From NCBI GenBank assembly GCA_910577495.1, contig CAJTML010000071.1, forward strand, positions 1 through 10,746: a stretch of DNA of 10,746 nt. The letters are read 5' to 3'. The stretch comes from an uncultured Eggerthellaceae bacterium (lineage in GTDB: Bacteria > Actinomycetota > Coriobacteriia > Coriobacteriales > Eggerthellaceae). Position 1 is the stretch's first letter. Every line of letters starts with the position of its first letter. Under the pieces are notes generated by a model. It was not told the origin of the DNA and did no database searches. It saw nothing but the letters and a program-made list of their open reading frames with translations. The position numbers and the translations under genes were made by a program. Of the stretch, positions 1-5,743 are shown one piece after another.

Positions 1-1
1 T

Positions 2-499
2 TCGGTTGCCAGTGGGTTAGAGGCATACGTCGTTATCACCAATAATGGCGAAATTAGCGAAGAGATGCTTTCAGGTCCGTCTGAGCAGAGTGTAGATGTG
101 AATGGCACCTGGTCATTGGCCACCTATGTAACCGATGGTGTAACGGTGACAATGGATGACAAGCCGCTTTCTTTTGACGCAACTGATGCTAACGGCATTC
201 CGATGGTTGTTGTGGATTTCAACGCCTACCTGGAATCATGGTATCAGGAGCATCCGAACGCTGAGCGTCCGAAGACCACTACTGATACCACGCAGAATAC
301 GGCGGGAGACAACGCGCAGAGTGGCACCTCTGATACGACGCAATCAAATGCGGCAGACACTTCGACGAATGCTGGTGTCGCTCCGCAGGCTGACACCACG
401 GGAGCAACTGACACTACCGGCGTTGCAGATACTACGCAAGGTGGAGATGCGAACGTTGCTGACGTAAACGGATATGTTGATAATGCAGCGCAAGCGTAG
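2..499 (+). CDS. Probable RodZ-like (YmfM-type) protein, C-terminal part only
   Basis: The frame is open from the window edge to TAG at 497-499, so the N-terminus is missing. The visible part begins with a beta-rich stretch (roughly the first 80 residues, including LEAYVVITNNG, NGTWSL and DGVTVTMDDKPL). This resembles the extracytoplasmic DUF4115 domain that ends RodZ-type cell-shape proteins. About 70 residues rich in Thr, Asp, Ala and Gln follow, with recurring DTTQ/DTTG units and no predicted structure. RodZ proteins have a cytoplasmic helix-turn-helix domain, one membrane span and an external beta domain, and link MreB to wall synthesis. The first two parts lie outside the window, so the call rests on the weak domain resemblance and on position: the Bacillus RodZ homologue YmfM also sits just before pgsA-cinA-recA. 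An unrelated exported protein with a low-complexity tail is possible. Confidence 0.5.
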   Translation, partial: SVASGLEAYVVITNNGEISEEMLSGPSEQSVDVNGTWSLATYVTDGVTVTMDDKPLSFDATDANGIPMVVVDFNAYLESWYQEHPNAERPKTTTDTTQNTAGDNAQSGTSDTTQSNAADTSTNAGVAPQADTTGATDTTGVADTTQGGDANVADVNGYVDNAAQA

Positions 500-524
500 C
501 GCTGGGATATGAAAGGACACGATT

Positions 525-1022
525 GTGGCGAAAGAATCAAGCTTTGACGTTGTTTCAAGCGTTGATATGCAGGAAGTAGATAACGCATTTCAGCAGGCAA
601 AGAAGGAACTCTCGCAGCGCTACGACCTGAAAGATTCTGGTGCTGAAATCACACTTGATAAGGCGAAAGGAACCATTACGGTTGCTGCGCCTGCAGAATT
701 TGTTGCACGTCAGGTGATTGATGTTATTGGCTCAAAGTTGATTAAGCGTGGCATTGATCTGACGGCGGTTCAGTGGGGAGATCCTCAGCCGGCTACCGGT
801 CAAAGTGTTCGCCAAGTAGCTACTATTGTTGAGGGTATCGACAAAGAAACCGCAGGCAAGATCAACAAAGACATTAAAGCTACGAAGCTTAAAGTTAAGG
901 TACAGATTGAGGGCGACAAACTTCGCGTAAGCTCTGCTTCGCGCGACACGCTCCAAGAAGTCATTGCATTTTTGAAAGGCCAAGACTACGGTCAGCCCCT
1001 GCAGTACGTAAATTATCGCTAA
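525..1022 (+). CDS. yajQ: YajQ family nucleotide-binding protein
   Basis: This 165-residue protein has the normal family length. It begins with the family signature SSFDVVS and ends with the typical YVNYR. Between them lie QQAKKELSQRYDLK and the GKINKDIK region. YajQ proteins are small cytoplasmic proteins of two ferredoxin-like folds. They bind nucleic acid or nucleotides; cyclic-di-GMP binding has been reported for the Xanthomonas homologue, but the role in this lineage is unknown. The start is GTG at 525, chosen because the family N-terminus begins there and AAAGGA at 512-517 sits 7 bases upstream. The gene follows the RodZ-like gene by 25 bases and precedes rimO by 26, so it probably shares their transcript. 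The family assignment is firm; the biological role is not. Confidence 0.93.
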   Translation: MAKESSFDVVSSVDMQEVDNAFQQAKKELSQRYDLKDSGAEITLDKAKGTITVAAPAEFVARQVIDVIGSKLIKRGIDLTAVQWGDPQPATGQSVRQVATIVEGIDKETAGKINKDIKATKLKVKVQIEGDKLRVSSASRDTLQEVIAFLKGQDYGQPLQYVNYR

Positions 1023-1048
1023 GCTCAAAGAAGGCTATTAACACATTT

Positions 1049-2353
1049 ATGATATCTCGAATTTCAGACGCACAAATTGCGTTTATTACGCTTGGTTGCG
1101 CCAAAAATGAAGTTGACACCGCACATATGCAACAACGATTGCGTGCGTGCGGTTTTTCATTGACGGAGGACCCTGAGCAAGCTGACGCGCTCATCATTAA
1201 CACGTGTTCATTTATACAAAGTGCCACCGAAGAGAGCCTTGAGGCCATTTTCGAGGCGGCAGGTTATGAAAACATCAATGCCGGGGCTCCACTTATTGTG
1301 GCTGGGTGTATGCCAGCACGCTATGGAGATGAACTTGCCGAGGAGCTGACTGAGGCATGCGCGTTTGTGCCCTGTTCGAAAGAAGATGATATTGCGGTTG
1401 TGGTTGCCCAGGCGTTGGGGCTTTCGCTTGATGATGCCGAGGTAAAGTCAGCTGCCGAAGTTGATGGATCGTGTGGCGTGTACGCTTATGTCAAGATCTC
1501 CGATGGGTGTGATCGCTTTTGCTCGTATTGCACGATACCCTATATCCGAGGACGCTATCACAGCTTTCCCTATGAAGACATCAAAGCTGAAGTCGAGCGC
1601 TTGGTAAATCAGGGCACCAAAGAGATTGTGCTCATTGCACAAGATACGGGCAGGTGGGGAACTGATTTTGAGCAGCCCTTAAGCCTTGCCTGGTTGGTAG
1701 ACCAGCTTGCCAGCACGTTCGATACCACCTGGTTTCGCGTTATGTACATTCAGCCCGAAGGCATTACCGACGAGCTTTTGGATGCGGTTCAAAACCACGA
1801 TAACGTTTGTAGTTACTTCGATATCCCATTGCAGCATGTTGAACCAGCGCTTTTGAAAGCCATGAATCGACGCGGTTCATATGATGAGTTTGTTTCGTTA
1901 ATTGCTCACATCAAAGAGCGGGTAGAGGACGTTACGCTTCGAACCACGCTTATTGCTGGATTCCCTGGTGAAACGGATGAGCAGTTTGAGAATTTGTGCG
2001 CGTTTGTCGAAGAGGGGTACTTCGACTACGTAGGCGTGTTTGCCTATTCGCGCGAAGAGGGTACTCGTGCTTATAATCTGCCCGATCAGATTGACGAGGA
2101 TGAAAAAGCGTATCGCGCGCAAACGCTTCGCGATATAGCTGATAGCGTTTGCACAGCTCAGGTGGCAGATCGTGTAGGCAAGCATATGAATGTGCTGGTT
2201 GAAGGTGTCGAAGAAGACGGACAACTCTATGGTCGCGCTCAGTGTCAAGCCCCTGAAGTTGATGGGGTAACTTACGTTGATCATGGTGCGCCAGGAGAGA
2301 TTATTTCGGTTGTGATTGAGGATACGTTGCTCTACGAAATGGAAGGAGCCTAA
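1049..2353 (+). CDS. rimO: Ribosomal protein uS12 methylthiotransferase RimO
   Basis: RimO is a radical-SAM enzyme that adds a methylthio group to a conserved aspartate of ribosomal protein S12. All 434 residues are present. The N-terminal UPF0004 domain carries the three auxiliary-cluster cysteines at 17 (TLGCAKN), 53 (NTCSF) and 87 (AGCMP). The radical-SAM CxxxCxxC is at 154, 158 and 161 (SDGCDRFCSYC). The IAQDTGRWG segment near residue 196 has the RimO-type IAQDT; MiaB has LLGQNVNSYG at the same place. A C-terminal TRAM-like segment completes the protein. ATG at 1049 is the only normal start before the first essential cysteine. Its best ribosome-binding sequence, AAAGAAGG (1027-1034), lies 14 bases away, which is longer than ideal. 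The stop is 4 bases before the next gene's GTG. Confidence 0.95.
   Translation: MISRISDAQIAFITLGCAKNEVDTAHMQQRLRACGFSLTEDPEQADALIINTCSFIQSATEESLEAIFEAAGYENINAGAPLIVAGCMPARYGDELAEELTEACAFVPCSKEDDIAVVVAQALGLSLDDAEVKSAAEVDGSCGVYAYVKISDGCDRFCSYCTIPYIRGRYHSFPYEDIKAEVERLVNQGTKEIVLIAQDTGRWGTDFEQPLSLAWLVDQLASTFDTTWFRVMYIQPEGITDELLDAVQNHDNVCSYFDIPLQHVEPALLKAMNRRGSYDEFVSLIAHIKERVEDVTLRTTLIAGFPGETDEQFENLCAFVEEGYFDYVGVFAYSREEGTRAYNLPDQIDEDEKAYRAQTLRDIADSVCTAQVADRVGKHMNVLVEGVEEDGQLYGRAQCQAPEVDGVTYVDHGAPGEIISVVIEDTLLYEMEGA
2341..2348 (+). promoter_or_regulatory. Ribosome binding site fixing the start of the PgsA-CinA fusion
   Basis: GGAAGGAG lies inside the last codons of rimO and 9 bases before GTG at 2358. 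It favours 2358 over the in-frame ATG at 2316 (inside rimO, with no good site) and the ATG at 2382. Confidence 0.75.
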
Positions 2354-2357
2354 CGTC

Positions 2358-3509
2358 GTGGCTCACACTGATGACTCGGATATGTCAACAAAACTCTGGA
2401 CACCCGCAAACGTCGTGACGCTTGTGCGCATTTGTTTGGTGCCGGTATTTGTTGTTGCCCTTATTTCTCCTTGGCCTGAATGGTTCAGTTTGCCCCAGAT
2501 TGCAAATGACGAGAAGAGCCTCATTGCTGCGGGTATCTTTGTTTTGATTTCGTGCACTGACTGGCTTGATGGTTATCTCGCGCGGAGTCGTGGCGAAGTT
2601 ACCAATTTCGGTAAATTCATGGATCCGCTGGCGGATAAGATTTTAGTCACGGCTGCGTTGTTGGCGTTGGTTGAACTGGGCACTTTGCCCAGTTGGGTTG
2701 TGCTTATCATCTTGGCACGCGAGTTTATTGTTTCTGGTGTGCGCATGATGGCTGCAACTGATGGAGTGGTTATTGCTGCATCGTGGTATGGCAAATTCAA
2801 GACCGTTTTTCAGATGATTGCTATTGTGCTGTTCACTATCAAAGATTCGCATATGGTGGGTAGTATTGGGGCAGCCTTCTCGGATATGTTGTGGGTCGTG
2901 AGCTGGATTGTCATGATCATTGCTTTGGTGCTCACGATTGTTTCTATGATGGACTACATTGTGAAAGCACGACATTTATTGGGCTTTTCAAAAAAGCAGA
3001 TCGAGGTGCCTGAACCCGATGCGGTGGAAATGAGTACGCGCATTTTGGAGACTGCGCACGCAGCAGGTGTCACGGTTGGTACTGCTGAATCGCTGACAGG
3101 AGGGCTCATTGCGGCTGCCTTGACCGAAAGAGCGGGAAGCTCGGCTGTTGTAAAGGGTGGCATTGTGAGCTATGCCAGTTCGGTCAAAGAAGCATGCCTG
3201 CATGTGTCCGATGCTACTATCGCTACGTACGGCGTGGTAAGCACGCAAACCGCTGAGGAGATGGCGCGTGGTGCTTGCAAAGAACTTGCTTGTGATATTT
3301 CTGTTGCTGTGACAGGGATTGCAGGCCCTGGTGGAGCAGAGCCTGGAAAACCGGTTGGAACAGTGTGCATGGCCGTTGCCTCTCATGATGGCGAAGTTAC
3401 TTCTTGGACGGACCATTTTGAGGGCAATCGTGATGCAGTTCGCGCGCAAACTACCATCACTGCACTCAAGCGTCTTTTGGGTGCAATTTCTGAAAGAGCA
3501 CGTGCGTAA
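2358..3509 (+). CDS. Fusion: PgsA-type CDP-alcohol phosphatidyltransferase with CinA C-terminal (PncC-type) domain
   Basis: One open frame of 383 codons holds two proteins that are usually separate. Residues about 12-210 form a membrane-embedded CDP-alcohol phosphatidyltransferase with several hydrophobic segments. The full signature DG-x2-AR-x8-G-x3-D-x3-D is present (D71, G72, A75, R76, G85, D89, D93). By family this would be PgsA, which makes phosphatidylglycerolphosphate from CDP-diacylglycerol and glycerol-3-phosphate. After a short linker (about 210-222, FSKKQIEVPEPDA), residues 223-383 match the CinA C-terminal domain, with TAESLTGG at 242-249, TGIAGPGG at 319-326 and KPVGTV. That domain in other bacteria is a nicotinamide-mononucleotide deamidase; the CinA N-terminal domain is absent. 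GTG at 2358 has a strong ribosome site. An internal ATG at 3030 could in principle yield the second domain alone, but it lacks a well-spaced site. pgsA and cinA are adjacent genes in many bacteria, which would make fusion easy. Domain calls are firm; the fusion is read directly from the frame. Confidence 0.92.
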   Translation: MAHTDDSDMSTKLWTPANVVTLVRICLVPVFVVALISPWPEWFSLPQIANDEKSLIAAGIFVLISCTDWLDGYLARSRGEVTNFGKFMDPLADKILVTAALLALVELGTLPSWVVLIILAREFIVSGVRMMAATDGVVIAASWYGKFKTVFQMIAIVLFTIKDSHMVGSIGAAFSDMLWVVSWIVMIIALVLTIVSMMDYIVKARHLLGFSKKQIEVPEPDAVEMSTRILETAHAAGVTVGTAESLTGGLIAAALTERAGSSAVVKGGIVSYASSVKEACLHVSDATIATYGVVSTQTAEEMARGACKELACDISVAVTGIAGPGGAEPGKPVGTVCMAVASHDGEVTSWTDHFEGNRDAVRAQTTITALKRLLGAISERARA

Positions 3510-3539
3510 TGACGCCTGTAGCCGCTTTTATTGTGAACT

Positions 3540-3572
3540 TGCGTAAGATCTGCGTGAGATCTGCGTGAGATT
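3540..3572 (+). repeat. Three tandem copies of an 11-bp unit upstream of recA
   Basis: TGCGTAAGATC (3540-3550), TGCGTGAGATC (3551-3561) and TGCGTGAGATT (3562-3572) are consecutive with no spacer, differing at one or two positions. The 11-bp period is close to one DNA helical turn, as in direct-repeat binding sites of OmpR/PhoB-type regulators. No binding protein can be named. Confidence 0.85.
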
Positions 3573-3615
3573 GGTTTTATCGGGCGAGGAATTCTGTCGT
3601 CAACTCTATGCAACG

Positions 3616-3637
3616 TGCATAAGATTTGCGAGAAGTG
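3616..3637 (+). repeat. Two degenerate copies of the same 11-bp unit
   Basis: TGCATAAGATT (3616-3626) matches the upstream unit at 9 to 10 of 11 positions, depending on the copy compared. TGCGAGAAGTG (3627-3637) is weaker. The start of this pair is 54 bases from the start of the third upstream copy, nearly five repeat lengths. Confidence 0.5.
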
Positions 3638-3719
3638 AGGGGATAAAACTCTCAGCATGGCGTGTACATTGCGCTTGTTCTGTTCAGTATGTTTGTCTCT
3701 AAATCAATCTTGACTTTAC

Positions 3720-3747
3720 TTGACATGCAAACGAATGTTCGTATAAT
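3720..3747 (+). promoter_or_regulatory. recA promoter, near-consensus sigma-70 type
   Basis: TTGACA (3720-3725) and TATAAT (3742-3747) are both perfect consensus hexamers with a 16-base spacer. Predicted transcription start is about 3754, giving a leader of about 45 bases before recA. A second hexamer, TTGACT, lies at 3710-3715. Confidence 0.88.
3731..3742. promoter_or_regulatory. Inverted repeat in the recA promoter spacer, possible LexA-type operator
   Basis: ACGAA-TG-TTCGT is a perfect 5-bp inverted repeat lying between the -35 and -10 hexamers, where a repressor would block polymerase. Half-sites of the CGAA/TTCG kind are used by LexA in Bacillus and Actinobacteria, but their normal spacing (GAAC-N4-GTTC) is wider than here, so assignment to LexA is inference. 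Two further overlapping symmetries follow: CGTAT-A-ATACG (3740-3750) and AATACGTATT (3745-3754). Confidence 0.45.
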
Positions 3748-3798
3748 ACGTATTTGTCTTGATTGTGAATTACGTCATCGTCGTTCAGAGGAAAAGTA

Positions 3799-4854
3799 AT
3801 GAGTAACGAAAAAAACGAAACACTTAAACTCACTTTAAATGAAATTGATAAGCGTTTTGGTGCTGGCACCATCATGAAATTTGGTGAAGCTGGTCAAAGC
3901 TTAAATATTGACGCAATTCCAACAGGCGCATTGCCGCTTGATGCTGCTTTGGGCATTGGTGGAGTTCCACGAGGACGCATTATTGAGATTTATGGACCTG
4001 AATCAAGTGGCAAAACCACGCTTGCCCTTCAAATCATTGCTGAAGCGCAGGCCATGGGTGGTGTTGTTGCATTTATTGACGCAGAGCATGCGCTGGATCC
4101 GGTATATGCAGCTCGCTTGGGCGTTGATATTGATGAGGTGCTTATCTCCCAGCCAGACACGGGAGAGCAAGGACTAGAAATCTGCGACATGTTAGTACGC
4201 AGTGGTGCAATTGATTGTGTGGTTGTTGACTCGGTAGCCGCATTGGTTCCTCGTGCTGAAATTGAAGGTGAAATTGGAGAGACCACCGTCGGTTTGCAGG
4301 CGCGTCTTATGTCGCAAGCGCTTCGTAAGCTTGCTGGTTCACTTTCGAAATCAAATACAACCTGCATCTTTATCAATCAGCTCCGTGAGAAGATTGGTGT
4401 TATGTTCGGTTCCCCTGAAACCACAACCGGTGGTCGTGCACTGAAGTTTTTTGCAAGTGTTCGTATTGACATACGTCGTTTTGACTCCATTAAAAAAGAT
4501 GGCGAGCAAGTAGGTAACCGTGTTCGTGCAAAAGTCGTAAAGAACAAAGTTGCACCTCCATTCAAGCAGGCTGAGTTTGACCTGATGTTTGGTGAAGGTA
4601 TTTCGCGTGAAGGCTGCATTATTGATATGGCAGTTGAAGCGGGTGTAGCAAAGAAGAGCGGTGCTTGGTACACCTATGGTGAAGAGCGTTTAGGGCAGGG
4701 GCGTGAAGCTGCCAAAGAGACGCTCAAGCAAAACCCTGACTTGCGCGATGAGATTGAAGTTAAGGTTCGCGAAGCTTACAACATTCCTGTCATTACGCGT
4801 ACTTCCGAACAAGCTGATCAAATCAATCCAGTAGCTAAGCCTAAGAAGAAATAA
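3799..4854 (+). CDS. recA: Recombinase RecA
   Basis: RecA forms ATP-dependent filaments on single-stranded DNA, drives strand exchange, and in SOS-competent bacteria stimulates LexA self-cleavage. At 351 residues it has normal length. The Walker A motif GPESSGKT is at 66-73, followed by FIDAEHALDP, VVVDSVAALVP (Walker B region), the FINQLREKIGVMFGSPETTTGG segment around loop L2, and a lysine-rich end (AKPKKK). ATG at 3799 follows AGAGGA by 6 bases. The stop is 6 bases before recX, so the two are probably cotranscribed from the strong promoter at 3720-3747. Nothing in the sequence looks damaged. Confidence 0.98.
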   Translation: MSNEKNETLKLTLNEIDKRFGAGTIMKFGEAGQSLNIDAIPTGALPLDAALGIGGVPRGRIIEIYGPESSGKTTLALQIIAEAQAMGGVVAFIDAEHALDPVYAARLGVDIDEVLISQPDTGEQGLEICDMLVRSGAIDCVVVDSVAALVPRAEIEGEIGETTVGLQARLMSQALRKLAGSLSKSNTTCIFINQLREKIGVMFGSPETTTGGRALKFFASVRIDIRRFDSIKKDGEQVGNRVRAKVVKNKVAPPFKQAEFDLMFGEGISREGCIIDMAVEAGVAKKSGAWYTYGEERLGQGREAAKETLKQNPDLRDEIEVKVREAYNIPVITRTSEQADQINPVAKPKKK

Positions 4855-4860
4855 ACACGC

Positions 4861-5499
4861 ATGTCGCAAACGGATTCAACACTAGAAGCGCTGAGGAAGC
4901 GGATCGCTGAGATCGAAGGCGCTTCTAGTGGACTTTTTGATGATCCTTCATTAACCGGTAAAGCTCTACGCAGCACACATCAATCAGCTTCAAGCAAACA
5001 GAGCGCATGCTCAGGACGTTCTCAAAACGCCAAGGATGATTTCAGCCAAGAAGCGGCGTTTCAAAAGATTGTGCGATTGGTAAATCATGCTGAGCAATCA
5101 TCAAAACTCTTACGCAAGCGTCTTGTGCGCGATGGTTTTCCTGAAGAGATAGCCGACACCGCATTAGAGCGCGCTATGAACTGCGGCATTATTGATGATC
5201 TTCGCTATGCAGAAATGCTCGTTCATTCGCGTATCAACCAAAATAAAGGGCTTGCCAGTATAAAGCGTGAATTAGAGAATCTTGGTGTTGATCCAGATAG
5301 TGTTGATGCACTGTGCGAATATGAAGAAAGCCACGATGAACAAGACGAGATTGAAAGAGCTTTCATGGTTCTCTCGCGCCAACCGCCTCGGGCTAAAAAT
5401 GTGAGAGAAAGTGCCTATCGCAAGTTGGTTCAAAAAGGGTTTTCTTCATCCATAGCTTCGCACGTTGCTCGTAGATATGCCGAAGATCTAAATCAATAA
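4861..5499 (+). CDS. recX: Regulatory protein RecX
   Basis: RecX binds RecA filaments and limits their activity. The protein is 212 residues. The family's three-helix repeats start near residue 62 (AFQKIVRLVNHAEQSSKLLRKRL), with the typical GIIDDLRYAEMLVHSRI, LASIKRELENLGV and YRKLVQKGFSSSIASHVARRY. The first 60 residues are a Ser-rich, probably flexible extension not expected in the core family. ATG at 4861 has only a weak, A-rich ribosome sequence (AGAAG near 4845) inside the end of recA, which suggests translational coupling. A 12-bp inverted repeat and a T-run lie in codons 7-26 and could limit recX expression relative to recA. An intrinsic terminator follows at 5608-5626. Confidence 0.93.
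   Translation: MSQTDSTLEALRKRIAEIEGASSGLFDDPSLTGKALRSTHQSASSKQSACSGRSQNAKDDFSQEAAFQKIVRLVNHAEQSSKLLRKRLVRDGFPEEIADTALERAMNCGIIDDLRYAEMLVHSRINQNKGLASIKRELENLGVDPDSVDALCEYEESHDEQDEIERAFMVLSRQPPRAKNVRESAYRKLVQKGFSSSIASHVARRYAEDLNQ
4880..4938 (+). other. Perfect 12-bp inverted repeat plus T-run inside the 5' end of recX
   Basis: CACTAGAAGCGC (4880-4891) is exactly complementary to GCGCTTCTAGTG (4919-4930), with a 27-base loop. A run of five T follows at 4934-4938. This is terminator-like in form, although the loop is long. In E. coli a terminator hairpin between recA and recX keeps recX low; this element would do a similar job from inside the gene. Function is inferred. Confidence 0.65.
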
Positions 5500-5607
5500 T
5501 TTGTTGTTCGCGTAATGCTTATTTGCATATGCCTTTTTCCGATTATTTGTTATATGGGGTTCCGCCAATCTCATACAACCTTTATCATAGTGTGAGCTTG
5601 AGTTTAC

Positions 5608-5626
5608 GCACCCGAAGGGTGCTTTT
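5608..5626 (+). terminator. Intrinsic terminator of recA-recX
   Basis: GCACCC (5608-5613) pairs perfectly with GGGTGC (5617-5622) across a GAA loop, followed directly by TTTT (5623-5626). It is compact and GC-rich, about 110 bases after the recX stop. Confidence 0.8.
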
Positions 5627-5634
5627 GATATACA
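5626..5634 (+). promoter_or_regulatory. Possible extended -10 promoter for rny
   Basis: TGA followed by TATACA fits an extended -10 element directly after the recX terminator. No good -35 hexamer is present. The predicted start, about 5641, falls within the palindrome CTTTATATAAAG (5636-5647), which could be an operator. This is tentative. Confidence 0.3.
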
Positions 5635-5672
5635 TCTTTATATAAAGGCTCGCTTGCGTGCGTCTACTCATG

Positions 5673-5691
5673 CCCGGTCTGTGCCGGGTTT
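5673..5691 (+). terminator. Hairpin in the rny leader, terminator- or attenuator-like
   Basis: CCCGG (5673-5677) pairs with CCGGG (5684-5688) across a 6-base loop, then TTT. The stem is short and the T-run poor. It may be a second backup terminator for recAX or a structure in the rny 5' leader, 55 bases before the rny start. Confidence 0.4.
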
Positions 5692-5729
5692 ACTTATATG
5701 AAAATGAATACCTTATTCAAAAGAAACCG

Positions 5730-5738
5730 AAAGGAGGA
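5730..5738 (+). promoter_or_regulatory. Strong ribosome binding site of rny
   Basis: AAAGGAGGA contains the full core AGGAGG and sits 5 bases before ATG at 5744. It is the strongest ribosome site in the window. Confidence 0.85.
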
Positions 5739-5743
5739 CTCCC

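Larger units (their letters stand above)
3510..3798. other. Intergenic control region before recA
   Basis: This 289-base stretch holds no convincing gene. It has two clusters of an 11-bp direct repeat (3540-3572 and 3616-3637), a strong promoter (3720-3747) with an inverted repeat in its spacer, and the recA ribosome site AGAGGA (3787-3792, 6 bases before ATG). I see no clear intrinsic terminator after the pgsA-cinA fusion, so read-through into recA is possible. Confidence 0.7.
5500..5743. other. Intergenic region between recX and rny
   Basis: This 244-base stretch holds no gene I can support. It contains the recAX terminator (5608-5626), a possible extended -10 promoter (5626-5634), a 12-bp palindrome (5636-5647), a GC-rich hairpin (5673-5691) and the rny ribosome site (5730-5738). 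The first 100 bases, AT-rich with a GCATATGC palindrome near 5525-5532, show nothing else convincing. Confidence 0.65.

Noticed and set aside
244..600. 118-codon open frame on the - strand across the RodZ tail and yajQ start
   Set aside because: Its Val/Ser/Cys-rich repeats are the antisense of the DTT repeats; there is no independent support.
1066..1084. Stem-loop in the first codons of rimO
   Set aside because: Only 5 perfect pairs plus a G-U and an A-U; stems this short are expected by chance, unlike the recX and ATPase elements.
2988..3449. 153-codon open frame on the - strand opposite the CinA domain
   Set aside because: The + strand here codes a clear conserved domain, and the antisense product resembles nothing.
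3030..3509. Separate cinA gene starting at the internal ATG 3030
   Set aside because: The upstream frame runs through without a stop, and the only purine-rich sequences are 3 or more than 20 bases away, so a fusion is the simpler reading.
3510..3540. Terminator just after the pgsA-cinA fusion
   Set aside because: There is a short T-run in CGCTTTTATT but no stem in front of it.
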